Positions 1 to 8,415 of a DNA stretch of 64,000 nt are shown in pieces. Both the position numbers and the translations under genes were made by a program. The notes under the pieces were generated by a model that saw only the letters and a program-made list of their open reading frames with translations, was not told the origin of the DNA and ran no database searches. Every line of letters starts with the position of its first letter. The first letter of the stretch is position 1. This DNA is from Gammaproteobacteria bacterium (GTDB lineage Bacteria > Pseudomonadota > Gammaproteobacteria > JAABTG01). The stretch is from the NCBI GenBank assembly GCA_034522055.1, contig JAXHLS010000002.1:868001-932000 (forward strand), written 5' to 3'.

Positions 1-8
1 GCACCGCT

Positions 9-85
9 TTTACTATTCACCATTCACTATTCACTATTCACTCGCTTCTACTATTCACTTTTTCCTATTTCCTATTCACTCGCCT
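9..85. repeat. Short AT-rich tandem repeat (TATTCACT-type)
   Basis: The first 85 bases hold several near-identical copies of an 8-base unit reading TATTCACT, with variants CATTCACT and TTTCCTAT. It ends just before the stop codon of the metallopeptidase-like gene on the minus strand, so it is the 3' flank of that gene. The low GC contrasts sharply with the neighbouring coding sequence. It may be the edge of a larger repeat that starts outside the window. Confidence 0.8.
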
Positions 86-1345
86 CTAGTTCAACTGCAC
101 CCTCTGCCCCCACGGCACCTTCTCGCGCCCCTTGACCAGCCAGATGGTCGGATAATCGGGGGCCGCGCGGGGGAACAGGCCCCTGGCGTCGGTGAAGTAC
201 ACCAGCAGGTCGGGCCGGCGGCCGGCCTGTTCCACCCACTCGAATACCGGCTTGAAGTCCGTGCCGCCGCGGCCGCTCACCGACTCCGGCATGTCGGCCG
301 GTTCCCAGGGCTCGAAGCACCACGGCGCCCCCTCGGCGAGGACCGTATCACAGGGCAGCAGGGTCAGCCGCGCGCGCACTTGGCCCTTGATGGCATCCAC
401 CTCCGACATGAACTGGGCGATCTCCTCGTCGCTGATGGAGCCGCTGGTATCCACCGCCACCACCATGTCCACCTGGGCACTGCGCAGGCTGGGCATGATG
501 GCATCGCCGCCGCGCCGGCTCGACGGCCGGGAATAGCTGTAATCGTCCCGCGCCGAGGCCGTGACATAGCGCGCCAGCAGCATGCGCCAGGGCAGTTGGG
601 GCTGCAGCAGATGGTCCACCAGGCGGGCCATGTCGCCCCCCAGCTTGCCCGCCTGCATGGCCTGCTGAGCGGCGCCGGCCAGGCGCTGCTGCCACTGGAC
701 GGCGAGGGCGTCCCGCTCCTGGGCATCCAGGGGCGGCGGCTGAGGGGCACCGCCGCCGCCCGCCCCCTGCTCCTCCTCGCGGGACTCCCCGCCCTCGCCC
801 TGGCCGTCGCCGGCACCCCCCTCCTCGCCGTCCCCCGCCGGCGGCGGCTCGGCGGGGGGCTCGTCGGCCGGCGGTGGTGGCGGGTTATCATCCGCTGGCT
901 CGTCATAGATATGCCGGTCCATGGGCTCCTCGGAGTCCGTATCGCGGATGCAGGGATAGATCTCCTCCGCCGTCATGCCCTCGAACTTGCGCTCGTACAG
1001 GGTGCCGGGGGGCGCCTCCAGGCCGTCCCCCATCAACAGCGGACTCACCGCGTAGTCGCAGGCCACGTCCCAGCGCCGCTTGTCGCGATGCTCGCGGCGG
1101 CGGAAGTGAGACAGGGCGCAGTGCAGGGCCTCGTGGGCCAGCACGAACTGCACCTGGGACAGGCTCAGGGCATCGATGTAGTCGTGGTTGAAATAGAATT
1201 TCCGGGCGTCGGTGGCGGTGGTGGGACACCACGACGCCTTGGCCTGCACCATGGGCAGGCGCAGCGCCAGGGCCCCCAGGAAGGGCTTGTCCAGAATCAG
1301 GCGGGTGCGTGCCGCCGCCAGCTTGTCCTCCACGCCGCCGGCCAT
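86..1345 (-). CDS. VWA-like metallopeptidase-type protein (DUF2201 family)
   Basis: This 419-residue protein has an N-terminal putative metallopeptidase domain with a zinc-type HEALH motif at residues 71-75, a low-complexity Pro/Gly/Glu-rich linker around residues 150-210, and a C-terminal von Willebrand A-like domain with the MIDAS signature DTSGS near residue 299 and a downstream TDAR. The architecture matches the DUF2201 / VWA-like family. Its gene lies 3 bp downstream of a MoxR-type AAA ATPase on the same strand, the usual pairing, which suggests a chaperone-like complex in which the ATPase remodels a client and the VWA protein is the adaptor. The peptidase activity is inferred only from the HExxH motif. 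The substrate is unknown. Confidence 0.85.
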   Translation of the reverse strand: MAGGVEDKLAAARTRLILDKPFLGALALRLPMVQAKASWCPTTATDARKFYFNHDYIDALSLSQVQFVLAHEALHCALSHFRRREHRDKRRWDVACDYAVSPLLMGDGLEAPPGTLYERKFEGMTAEEIYPCIRDTDSEEPMDRHIYDEPADDNPPPPPADEPPAEPPPAGDGEEGGAGDGQGEGGESREEEQGAGGGGAPQPPPLDAQERDALAVQWQQRLAGAAQQAMQAGKLGGDMARLVDHLLQPQLPWRMLLARYVTASARDDYSYSRPSSRRGGDAIMPSLRSAQVDMVVAVDTSGSISDEEIAQFMSEVDAIKGQVRARLTLLPCDTVLAEGAPWCFEPWEPADMPESVSGRGGTDFKPVFEWVEQAGRRPDLLVYFTDARGLFPRAAPDYPTIWLVKGREKVPWGQRVQLN

Positions 1346-1348
1346 GGC

Positions 1349-2395
1349 TCAGCCGTCGTAGAGCATGACGTCCGCCACCTGGTTGGCCCAGTCGGAGAAC
1401 TGGGGCACGGCGAACAGTTCCTCGCCCACGGCGCGGTGCATATCCGACACCAGCATCACACCCATCTCGCGCTGGGGAAAACGCCGGGCGTAGTCGAGGA
1501 TACAGCCCATCACGGCGTTGCCGTCGGCGGTCTCCCGGGCCCGAATGGCGCGGCCCACCAGGGAGGACGCCACGGCGTACTGGAGATCGATGGGCTCGGG
1601 CACCGGCACCTCGTCGCCCCGCAGGATGGCGTCGAGGTCGGGGAGGTTATCCAGGTTCTCCACGAAGGCGTGGAGTTCGATGCCGGCGGCCGGCCCCACG
1701 CAGGCCTGGAGGCTGCCCACCAGCAGGTCGGGGCGCGCGCCGAACTTCTGCAGGGCGCGGTGGGCGAACTCCCACGAGCGCGGGGACGGGAAGGCCACGG
1801 GATTGTGGGCGGGGTCGAAATCGAACAGCAGCTCCGGACGGAAACGCAGGAAGGCGATGACCCGCTCGTCGATGCCGTTGGCATAGGCCCAGGCCACCCA
1901 GTCGTCCAGGTTCACCTCAAACTCGAAGTGGGAAAAGCGGTTGGCCAGGGGGGCGGGCATGGTGTAGGTGACACCGCGGTCGCCCTGGCGGTTGCCGGCG
2001 GCGAAGATGGCCCAGCCCGCGGGCACCTCGTAAGCCCCCAGGCGGCGGTCCAGGATCAGCTGGTAGGCGGCGGCCGAGACGGTGGGAGCAGCCGAGGTGA
2101 TCTCGTCGAGGAACAGGACTCCCCGGCGGCCATGACGCGTGACATCCGGCAGCATGGCAGGCACGGCCCACTCCACCAGATCGCCGGTGCGGAACGGAAT
2201 GCCCCGCAGATCGCTGGGCTCCATCTGGGACAGCCGCACATCGATGACGGGCACGCCGTGGCGCCCGGCCACCTCGGCGACGATCTGGGACTTGCCCACC
2301 CCCGGTGGGCCCCACAACATGACGGGCGTATGGTGGCCCTGTTCGGTACTCTGAAACTCCCGGTCTAGAATGGAAAACAGGTGGGCGGGTCGCAT
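1349..2395 (-). CDS. MoxR-family AAA+ ATPase
   Basis: This 348-residue AAA+ protein has a Walker A motif GPPGVGKS at residues 29-36 and a Walker B segment LFLDE near 94-98, followed by a sensor-type GNRQ. MoxR ATPases act as metal-insertion or assembly chaperones together with VWA-domain partners, and such a partner follows 3 bp downstream. The frame is open for 102 further codons upstream, but that extension would run into the divergent gene at 2490. I chose the ATG at 2395 because GAAGG lies about 8 bases before it and because the protein then starts just before its ATP-binding core, as the family does. The client complex is not evident. Confidence 0.88.
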   Translation of the reverse strand: MRPAHLFSILDREFQSTEQGHHTPVMLWGPPGVGKSQIVAEVAGRHGVPVIDVRLSQMEPSDLRGIPFRTGDLVEWAVPAMLPDVTRHGRRGVLFLDEITSAAPTVSAAAYQLILDRRLGAYEVPAGWAIFAAGNRQGDRGVTYTMPAPLANRFSHFEFEVNLDDWVAWAYANGIDERVIAFLRFRPELLFDFDPAHNPVAFPSPRSWEFAHRALQKFGARPDLLVGSLQACVGPAAGIELHAFVENLDNLPDLDAILRGDEVPVPEPIDLQYAVASSLVGRAIRARETADGNAVMGCILDYARRFPQREMGVMLVSDMHRAVGEELFAVPQFSDWANQVADVMLYDG

Positions 2396-2489
2396 GGGGT
2401 GACCTTCGGTTTGGGCTTCAGCGGTGATTTCACGACAGATGATATGCAGAATGGGCCATATGAAGACCCCGCATCTTAGAGTGTTATCC

Positions 2490-3296
2490 ATGACCCAACC
2501 AGCCTCATGGCTGCTGTTGCTGATGCTCGGCCTGCCCGCCACGGTCCCGGCGCTGGGGCTCGGCGCGCAGCCCATGACCGACGAAGAGGCCGAGGAGCTG
2601 GGACGGCGGATCTGGCACAACGAGACCGGGGGGCGCATGGATCGCCTGCTGTGGTGGAATCGGGGCGAGGAGTTCGCCTCCCTCGGCATCGGACACTTCA
2701 TCTGGTATCCGCGCCATTACGACGGGCCCTTCCGGGAGACCTTCCCCGCCCTGGTGGAGCACCTGAGGGCCGGCGGTACCGCCCTGCCCTCATGGCTCGA
2801 CAAATCCCCTCCCCCGCCCTGTCCCTGGTCCACTCGCGAGGCCTTCCTGGCCGCCACCGGCGATGCCCGCAGGCTGGACCTCCAGGCTCTGCTGGAAGGC
2901 ACCCTGGCCGCACAGTCCCGCTTCCTGGTGCAGCGGCTGCAACAGGCCCTGCCGCTGCTACTGGCGGCGGTTCCCGGGGAGCAGCGGGCCACCATCCGCC
3001 GGCGCCTGGAGTCCCTGCTGGCCACCCCCGCGGGCCGCTACGCCCTGGTGGACTATGTGAACTTCAAGGGCGAGGGGCTGAGCCCCACCGAGCGTTACCA
3101 GGGCCAGGGCTGGGGCCTGTTGCAGGTGCTGGGCGCCATGACCGGCGCCCCGTCCACACCGGCGGCGGATTTCGCCGCCGCCGCCGACCGGGTTCTGACC
3201 CGGCGGGTGGCCAACGCCGACCCCTCCCGCCACGAGGAGCGCTGGCTGCCCGGCTGGCGCCGGCGCCTCGCCACCTATGCCGCCGGCCATGAATGA
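2490..3296 (+). CDS. Secreted lysozyme-like protein
   Basis: The predicted 268-residue protein begins with a clear signal peptide: a hydrophobic stretch of Leu/Met ending in VPALGLGA. The mature part has a conserved-looking core with HNETGG, LLWWN and GIGHFIWYP, which resembles the Glu plus GxGH arrangement of phage-type lysozyme folds. The C-terminal half is helical and Leu/Arg rich. Peptidoglycan or glycan hydrolysis in the periplasm is therefore a reasonable inference but not proven. In-frame ATGs also exist at 2424 and 2460. I chose 2490 because the signal peptide starts there. The stop overlaps the start of the glutaredoxin-like gene, suggesting co-transcription. Confidence 0.6.
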   Translation: MTQPASWLLLLMLGLPATVPALGLGAQPMTDEEAEELGRRIWHNETGGRMDRLLWWNRGEEFASLGIGHFIWYPRHYDGPFRETFPALVEHLRAGGTALPSWLDKSPPPPCPWSTREAFLAATGDARRLDLQALLEGTLAAQSRFLVQRLQQALPLLLAAVPGEQRATIRRRLESLLATPAGRYALVDYVNFKGEGLSPTERYQGQGWGLLQVLGAMTGAPSTPAADFAAAADRVLTRRVANADPSRHEERWLPGWRRRLATYAAGHE

Positions 3297-3525
3297 CCCC
3301 GAGCTGATCCTGTACATTCGGGAAGGCTGCCACCTGTGCGACGATGCCATGGAGATCCTGTGGCTCCAGGGGCTGTCCTATCGAGCCCTGGACATCTCCG
3401 GGGATGCGGGCCTCGAGGCCCGCTACGGCACCCGCATCCCGGTGTTGGGCCGCGGCGGAGAAGAGCTGAACTGGCCCTTCGGGCCGGCAGACGTGGAAGA
3501 ATTCGCGGTGAAGGGAGGCCAATAG
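3289..3525 (+). CDS. Glutaredoxin-like thioredoxin-fold protein (DUF836 type)
   Basis: This small protein (78 residues from the ATG at 3289, 82 if the ATG at 3277 is used) begins with a beta strand LILYIREG followed at once by CHLC, a CxxC redox motif, and contains the cis-Pro signature RIPVL. That is the layout of the short glutaredoxin-like DUF836 family, which reduces disulfides or handles glutathione mixed disulfides in the cytoplasm. The gene overlaps the end of the lysozyme-like gene by a few bases. Neither start has a strong ribosome-binding site, consistent with translational coupling. Confidence 0.8.
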   Translation: MNDPELILYIREGCHLCDDAMEILWLQGLSYRALDISGDAGLEARYGTRIPVLGRGGEELNWPFGPADVEEFAVKGGQ

Positions 3526-3643
3526 CGACAGCCTATCGTTTCGTTCATTTCTTTCAATTGGATATATCGAATGTCGAGCCCTATATTGTCCTTGTCCGCA
3601 ATATCGCGGCCCTTCATTTCAACCGACGGAGACCGAGACCATC

Positions 3644-4063
3644 ATGGAACTCAAAGGCAGCAAGACCGAGAACAACCTCAAAGACGCATTCTCCGGGGAA
3701 TCCCAGGCCAACCGCCGTTATCTCTACTTCGCCGCCAAGGCAGACGTGGAAGGCTACAACGACGTGGCCGCGGTGTTCCGTTCCACCGCCGAGGGCGAGA
3801 CCGGCCATGCCCACGGGCATCTGGAATACCTGGAGGCCGTGGGTGACCCGGCTACCGGCGAGCCCATCGGCGGCACCGATCTCAACCTGAAGGCGGCCAT
3901 CGCCGGCGAGACCCACGAGTACACCGACATGTACCCCGGCATGGCCAAGGCTGCCCGGGACGAGGGCTTCGACGAGATCGCCGACTGGTTCGAGACCCTG
4001 GCCAAGGCGGAGCGCTCCCACGCCAACCGCTTCAAGAAGGCCCTGGATTCCCTGGACGCCTGA
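3644..4063 (+). CDS. rbr: Rubrerythrin, diiron domain only
   Basis: This 139-residue ferritin-like four-helix protein carries repeated Glu and ExxH motifs ([36 protein letters not shown]) that ligate a diiron site. Rubrerythrins reduce hydrogen peroxide in the cytoplasm. The usual C-terminal rubredoxin domain with paired CxxC motifs is absent, so this is the short rubrerythrin form and needs an external electron donor. It heads a same-strand run with a CCG-type Fe-S protein, an encapsulated-ferritin-family protein and a DUF3501 protein. The donor may be one of these, which is inference. Confidence 0.92.
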   Translation: MELKGSKTENNLKDAFSGESQANRRYLYFAAKADVEGYNDVAAVFRSTAEGETGHAHGHLEYLEAVGDPATGEPIGGTDLNLKAAIAGETHEYTDMYPGMAKAARDEGFDEIADWFETLAKAERSHANRFKKALDSLDA

Positions 4064-4075
4064 GCCACCTCACGA

Positions 4076-4095
4076 GCCCCGGCTGCGGCCGGGGC
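4076..4095 (+). terminator. GC-rich hairpin after rubrerythrin
   Basis: An 8-bp perfect stem (GCCCCGGC / GCCGGGGC) with a 4-base loop starts 13 bases after the rubrerythrin stop. No T-run follows, so it may be an attenuator or an mRNA-stabilising hairpin rather than a full terminator. Such an element could let rubrerythrin be made in excess over the downstream genes. Confidence 0.45.
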
Positions 4096-4159
4096 CCATG
4101 GCATCGCCCATTTCGAATCGGGCATTTCGAATCCACGTCACCACCAAGGGGAACACGCC

Positions 4160-5503
4160 GTGACCGCGTCATCCACCACCCGCGAAGGCAGCCTGCAGGC
4201 ACCGACCCGTCATGCACTGGACTGGAAAAACCCGGAGTTCTATGACGAAGAGGCTTTGTTCAAGGAGTTGGAACGGGTCTACGACATCTGTCATGGCTGC
4301 CGGCGCTGCGTGAGCCTGTGTCACGCCTTCCCCACCCTCTTCGACCTGGTGGACGAGTCGGACACCATGGAAGTGGACGGCGTCGCCAAGGCCGACTACT
4401 ACAAGGTGGTAGACCACTGCTACCTGTGCGACCTGTGCTACATGACCAAGTGTCCCTACGTGCCACCCCACGAGTGGAACGTGGACTTCCCCCATCTCAT
4501 GCTGCGAGGCAAAGCGGTCAAGTTCCGCAAGGGTGATTACAAGACTCGCGACAAGGTCCTCACCAGCACCGACCGCGTGGGCAGCCTGGCGGGGATCCCC
4601 GTGATCTCCGGCGTGGTGAATGCCGCCAACCGCTCCCCCGCCATGCGCAAGCTCCTGGACAGCGCCCTCGGCGTGCACCCGGACGCCAAGGTGCCGGAAT
4701 ACCACAGCAACACCTTGCGCAAGCGTCTCGCGGACCGGCGGAACAACGACGCCGAGGGCGAGAGTGCCGGACGCACCCGTGGCCGCGTGGCCCTGTTCGC
4801 CACCTGCTACGGCAACTACAACGAGCCCCATCTGGGCGAGGATCTGCTGGCGGTGTTCGAGCACAACGGCATTCCCGTCACCATCGCCGAGCGCGAGCGC
4901 TGCTGCGGCATGCCCAAGCTGGAACTGGGGGATCTGGAGGCCGTGGAACGGGCCAAGGACGACAACATCCCGGTACTGGCCGCCCTGGTGGATGCCGGCT
5001 GGGACATCGTCGCCCCGGTGCCGTCCTGCGTCCTCATGTTCAAGCAGGAGCTGCCCCTGATGTTCCCGGACGACGACGCGGTACAGAAGGTGAAGGCGGC
5101 CATCTTCGACCCCTTCGAATACCTCATGCTGCGGCACAAGGAAGGCAAGCTGAGCACCGACTTCAAGAGCGGCCTCGGCACCGTGGCCTACCATGTCGCC
5201 TGCCACCAGCGGGTGCAGAACTTCGGCCTCAAGACCAAGGACGTGCTGGAGCTGGTGCCCGACACCACCGTCCAGGCCATCGAGCGTTGCTCGGGGCACG
5301 ACGGCACCTACGCCGTGAAGAGCGAGTTCCATGAGATTTCCATGAAAATCGCGAGGCCCGTGGTCAACCGCGTCAAACAGGCCGAGGCCGACCATTACGG
5401 CAGCGACTGCCCCATGGCGGGCCAGCAGATCGCCAACGGCATGAAGGACGGCAGTGAACCGCGCCATCCCCTGAGCCTGCTGCGCCAGGCCTACGGGATC
5501 TGA
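4160..5503 (+). CDS. CCG-domain iron-sulfur oxidoreductase (GlpC / heterodisulfide reductase-related)
   Basis: The 447-residue protein has two N-terminal 4Fe-4S motifs (CHGCRRCVSLC and CYLCDLCYMTKC) followed by two cysteine-rich CCG-like domains (ERCCGMPKLE in the middle and CSGHDGT with SDCPMAGQQ near the end). This is the layout of GlpC and HdrB-type proteins, which pass electrons between a flavoprotein or quinone and a redox partner. It sits between rubrerythrin and an encapsulated-ferritin-type protein, a recurring cassette in proteobacteria, so a role as electron donor to the peroxide-reducing or iron-oxidising diiron proteins is likely. No membrane segment is seen. The start at 4160 (GTG) follows AGGGGAA about 8 bases upstream. 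Confidence 0.85.
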   Translation: MTASSTTREGSLQAPTRHALDWKNPEFYDEEALFKELERVYDICHGCRRCVSLCHAFPTLFDLVDESDTMEVDGVAKADYYKVVDHCYLCDLCYMTKCPYVPPHEWNVDFPHLMLRGKAVKFRKGDYKTRDKVLTSTDRVGSLAGIPVISGVVNAANRSPAMRKLLDSALGVHPDAKVPEYHSNTLRKRLADRRNNDAEGESAGRTRGRVALFATCYGNYNEPHLGEDLLAVFEHNGIPVTIAERERCCGMPKLELGDLEAVERAKDDNIPVLAALVDAGWDIVAPVPSCVLMFKQELPLMFPDDDAVQKVKAAIFDPFEYLMLRHKEGKLSTDFKSGLGTVAYHVACHQRVQNFGLKTKDVLELVPDTTVQAIERCSGHDGTYAVKSEFHEISMKIARPVVNRVKQAEADHYGSDCPMAGQQIANGMKDGSEPRHPLSLLRQAYGI

Positions 5504-5672
5504 AGGGGCAGGGGACGGTATACGGTGATCGAACGGCCACATGGCCGCGCCATCCCGGCCGCCGGCTTGGCTGGACGACACCACGGCCGGAATCGCATTT
5601 TCCGGCCACGACGAACTGACGGGACTCGCACCGAGGCCCTCAGGCCTTACCAAATCACTACGGAGAAGAACA

Positions 5673-5960
5673 ATGTCGAACGAAGGCTATCACGAACCCG
5701 CTGACAAACTGTCCGAAGAGACCAAGGACATGCATCGCGCCCTCGTCTCCCTGATGGAGGAACTGGAGGCCGTGGACTGGTACAACCAGCGCGTGGACGC
5801 CTGCAGCGACCCAGCGCTGCGCGCCATCCTCGCCCACAACCGCGACGAGGAAAAGGAGCATGCCGCCATGGTTCTGGAATGGATCCGGCGCCGCGATTCC
5901 AAGCTCGATGGCGAGTTGAAGGACTACCTGTTTACCGACAAGCCCATCGCCCACGAATAA
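5673..5960 (+). CDS. Encapsulated-ferritin (EncFtn) family protein, tag-less
   Basis: The 95-residue two-helix protein has the family signature: SLMEELEAVDWY at residues 26-37 and NRDEEKEHAAM at 56-66. The ferroxidase ligands of the EncFtn fold, which assembles as decameric rings, correspond to the Glu near 30 and E60/H63. Members oxidise Fe(II) and normally feed iron into an encapsulin nanocompartment through a C-terminal targeting peptide. Here the protein ends at TDKPIAHE with no extension, and no encapsulin shell gene is present in the window. The start is fixed by GGAGAAG (5662-5668) just before ATG 5673. A longer open frame upstream has no support. Confidence 0.88.
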   Translation: MSNEGYHEPADKLSEETKDMHRALVSLMEELEAVDWYNQRVDACSDPALRAILAHNRDEEKEHAAMVLEWIRRRDSKLDGELKDYLFTDKPIAHE

Positions 5961-5979
5961 CGCAACGAAGGAGATTCCC

Positions 5980-6561
5980 ATGAAGGCCTTAAGTCGCGAC
6001 GACCTCTATAACCTGGAGCAGTACGCCGAGACGCGTGCCGCGTTCCGGACCGAGGTCATGGCCCACAAGAAAAACCGCCAGGTGCCCATCGGGCCCAACG
6101 CCACCCTGTACTTCGAGGACCGCCTGACCATCCAGTACCAGGTCCAGGAGATGCTGCGCATCGAGCGCCTGTTCGAGGTCAAGGACATCGAGGACGAACT
6201 CGCCGCCTACAACCCCCTGATCCCCGACGGCCGCAACTGGAAGGCCACCTTCATGATCGAGTTCGACGACGCGGAGGAGCGACGCGTGGCCCTGGGTCGT
6301 CTCGTCGGCATCGAGGACCACACCTGGGTGCAGGTGGCGGACTTCGACCGCGTCTACGCCATCGCCGACGAGGACCTGGAGCGGGACAGGGAGGAGAAGA
6401 CCTCGGCGGTCCATTTCATGCGCTTCGAGCTGGCCCCCGAGATGGCGGCGGCGGTGAAGGCCGGGACCGGGGTCATGGCGGGCATCGACCACGACAACTA
6501 CCGCCACGAGACCCGGCTCCCGACCGCGGTGCGAGACGCCCTGGCCGCCGATCTCGACTGA
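5980..6561 (+). CDS. DUF3501 family protein
   Basis: This 193-residue soluble protein has a highly charged sequence opening with ALSRDDLYNLEQY and containing IGPNATLYFEDRLTIQYQ, which I recognise as the DUF3501 family. Members are found next to rubrerythrin and GlpC-like Fe-S proteins. The biochemical function is unknown. It follows the EncFtn-family gene by 19 bp with a good AAGGAG site, so it belongs to the same transcript. There are no cysteines in obvious metal motifs and no membrane segment. A role in assembling or regulating the iron-handling cassette is a guess from context only. Confidence 0.85.
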   Translation: MKALSRDDLYNLEQYAETRAAFRTEVMAHKKNRQVPIGPNATLYFEDRLTIQYQVQEMLRIERLFEVKDIEDELAAYNPLIPDGRNWKATFMIEFDDAEERRVALGRLVGIEDHTWVQVADFDRVYAIADEDLERDREEKTSAVHFMRFELAPEMAAAVKAGTGVMAGIDHDNYRHETRLPTAVRDALAADLD

Positions 6562-6570
6562 GGCCCAAAA

Positions 6571-6852
6571 TGGAAACTACGAAAGACGCGAAAAGCGCGA
6601 AAAGGTCATGACTGGAGATCCAAGGCCATCCCGGGATAACCGTCTACGCTTAAGACACGCCCGGCACGGCCCTCATGGAGGCACAGAATCGGCTGAGAGG
6701 GTATTCGCAATCACGACGCCCTGATATCCCCTCACCATGATCTTTAGTGCTCGCCTACCATGGGGAGTAAGGACCCGCCAACTTCCCGGCGCCGCCATGC
6801 CCCTGTGAGGGCTTTGTCTTTTTCGCGTCTTTCGCGCCTTTCGTAGTATCCA
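6571..6852. repeat. MITE-like element with inverted CGAAAG-type arms
   Basis: The gap between the DUF3501 gene and glcD holds two inverted arms of about 34 bases at 6571-6604 and 6818-6852, both built from ACTACGAAAG and GCGCGAAA blocks, with a 213-bp spacer that encodes nothing recognisable. Related blocks occur near 9644, 10737 and in two further inverted pairs at 50.8-51.1 kb. This looks like a non-autonomous repeat family dispersed in this genome. No target-site duplication was found by eye. Confidence 0.6.
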
Positions 6853-6927
6853 TTTATAGTTCCCCTGCACGAATAAGCCCGCAGTCGGTCGGCCTTTTCG
6901 GTGGCGCGGCCGGTTAGAATGCACCCC

Positions 6928-8415
6928 ATGACCTCCCCTCCTCCTGAACCCTCCCCGGACTTCGCCGCCAGCGGCCTGTTGCGGGAGCTGGCGGCCGTCC
7001 TCGACGCGGGCGCCCTCATCACCGAACAGGAGGCGCGTGCCCCCTACGAATGCGACGGCCTGTCGGCCTACCGCCAGGTGCCGCCGGTGGTGGCACGCCC
7101 CGCGGATACCGACCAGGTGCGGGAGGTGATGCGCATCTGCCGGCGCCACGGCGTGCCCGTGGTGGCCCGGGGCGCCGGCACCGGCCTGTCGGGCGGCGCC
7201 CTGCCCCACCCGGGCGCCGTGCTGCTGTCCCTGGCGCGCCTCGATGAGGTGCTCGAGGTGGATCCCCTGAACCGCACCGCCCGGGTCCAGCCCGGAGTGC
7301 GCAACCTGGCCATCTCGGAGGCCGGGGCCCCCCACGGCCTCTACTACGCCCCCGATCCCTCCTCCCAGATCGCCTGCACCATCGGCGGCAACGTGGCGGA
7401 GAACGCCGGCGGCGTGCACTGCCTGAAGTACGGCCTCACGGTCCACAACATCCTGGAGGTCAAGGTGGTCACCGCCGACGGCGACCTCCTCACCATCGGC
7501 AGCCCGGGTCCCGACAGCCCGGGTTACGACCTGCTGGCCCTCATGACCGGCTCCGAGGGCCTGCTGGCTATCGTGGTGGAGGCCACCGTGCGACTGCTGC
7601 CACGGCCCACCGCCCGCCAGGTGCTCATGGGGGCCTTCGCCAGGGTAGGGGACGCCGGTACCGCCGTGGCCCGCATCATCGGCGACGGCATCATCCCCGC
7701 CGGGCTCGAGATGATGGACAACCCCGCCATCCGCGCCGCCGAGGATTTCGTCCACGCCGGCTATCCCGTGGATGCCGCCGCCATCCTGCTGTGCGAACTG
7801 GACGGCGCCGAAGACGAGGTGGCCGAACTCACCGCCCGCACCGTGGCCCTGCTCGAGGACTGCGGCGCCAGCGAGGTGCGGGTGGCCGCCGACGAGGCCG
7901 ACGCCGAGACCCTGTGGCGAGGCCGCAAGGCGGCCTTCCCGGCGGTAGGCCGCATCTCGCCGGACTACTACTGCATGGACGGCACCATACCCCGCAAGCA
8001 CCTGTCCCGGGTGCTGGCGGAGATCGCCGTGCTGTCGGGCGAATTCGGGCTGGCCGTGGCCAACGTCTTCCATGCCGGTGACGGCAACCTCCACCCCCTG
8101 ATCCTCTACGACGCCAACCAGCCGGGCGAACTGGCGCGGGCCGAGGCCTTCGGCGGGCGCATCCTGGAGCTGTGCGTGGCGGTGGGCGGCACCATCACCG
8201 GCGAGCACGGCGTGGGCTTCGAGAAGCTGGACCAGATGTGCACCCAGTTCCAGAAAGACGAGCTGACCCAGTTCCACGCCATCAAGGCGGCCTTCGACCC
8301 CGACGGGCTGCTGAATCCCGGCAAGGCCGTACCCACCCTCCACCGTTGCGCCGAGCTGGGGGCGATGCACGTCCACAAGGGCCAGTTGCCCTTCCCCGAG
8401 TTGGACCGCTTCTAG
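6928..8415 (+). CDS. glcD: Glycolate oxidase subunit GlcD (FAD-linked oxidase)
   Basis: The protein (about 495 residues) is a PCMH-type FAD-binding 2-hydroxyacid dehydrogenase. The FAD-binding region shows VARGAGTGLSGGAL and the conserved IGGNVAENAGG block. The C-terminal FAD-oxidase domain contains VFHAGDGNLHP and the ending GEHGVGFEK. GlcD oxidises glycolate or D-lactate to the 2-oxo acid and passes electrons to the GlcF Fe-S subunit. It overlaps glcF by one base. The second flavin subunit GlcE is not encoded beside it. In-frame starts at 6901 (GTG), 6919 and 6928 are all possible; none has a strong ribosome-binding site. Confidence 0.93.
   Translation: MTSPPPEPSPDFAASGLLRELAAVLDAGALITEQEARAPYECDGLSAYRQVPPVVARPADTDQVREVMRICRRHGVPVVARGAGTGLSGGALPHPGAVLLSLARLDEVLEVDPLNRTARVQPGVRNLAISEAGAPHGLYYAPDPSSQIACTIGGNVAENAGGVHCLKYGLTVHNILEVKVVTADGDLLTIGSPGPDSPGYDLLALMTGSEGLLAIVVEATVRLLPRPTARQVLMGAFARVGDAGTAVARIIGDGIIPAGLEMMDNPAIRAAEDFVHAGYPVDAAAILLCELDGAEDEVAELTARTVALLEDCGASEVRVAADEADAETLWRGRKAAFPAVGRISPDYYCMDGTIPRKHLSRVLAEIAVLSGEFGLAVANVFHAGDGNLHPLILYDANQPGELARAEAFGGRILELCVAVGGTITGEHGVGFEKLDQMCTQFQKDELTQFHAIKAAFDPDGLLNPGKAVPTLHRCAELGAMHVHKGQLPFPELDRF

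Noticed and set aside
380-2368. A 662-codon plus-strand open frame over the MoxR and VWA genes
   Set aside because: It is low-complexity Gly/His/Arg-rich and antisense to two genes with clear motifs; a GC-rich shadow.
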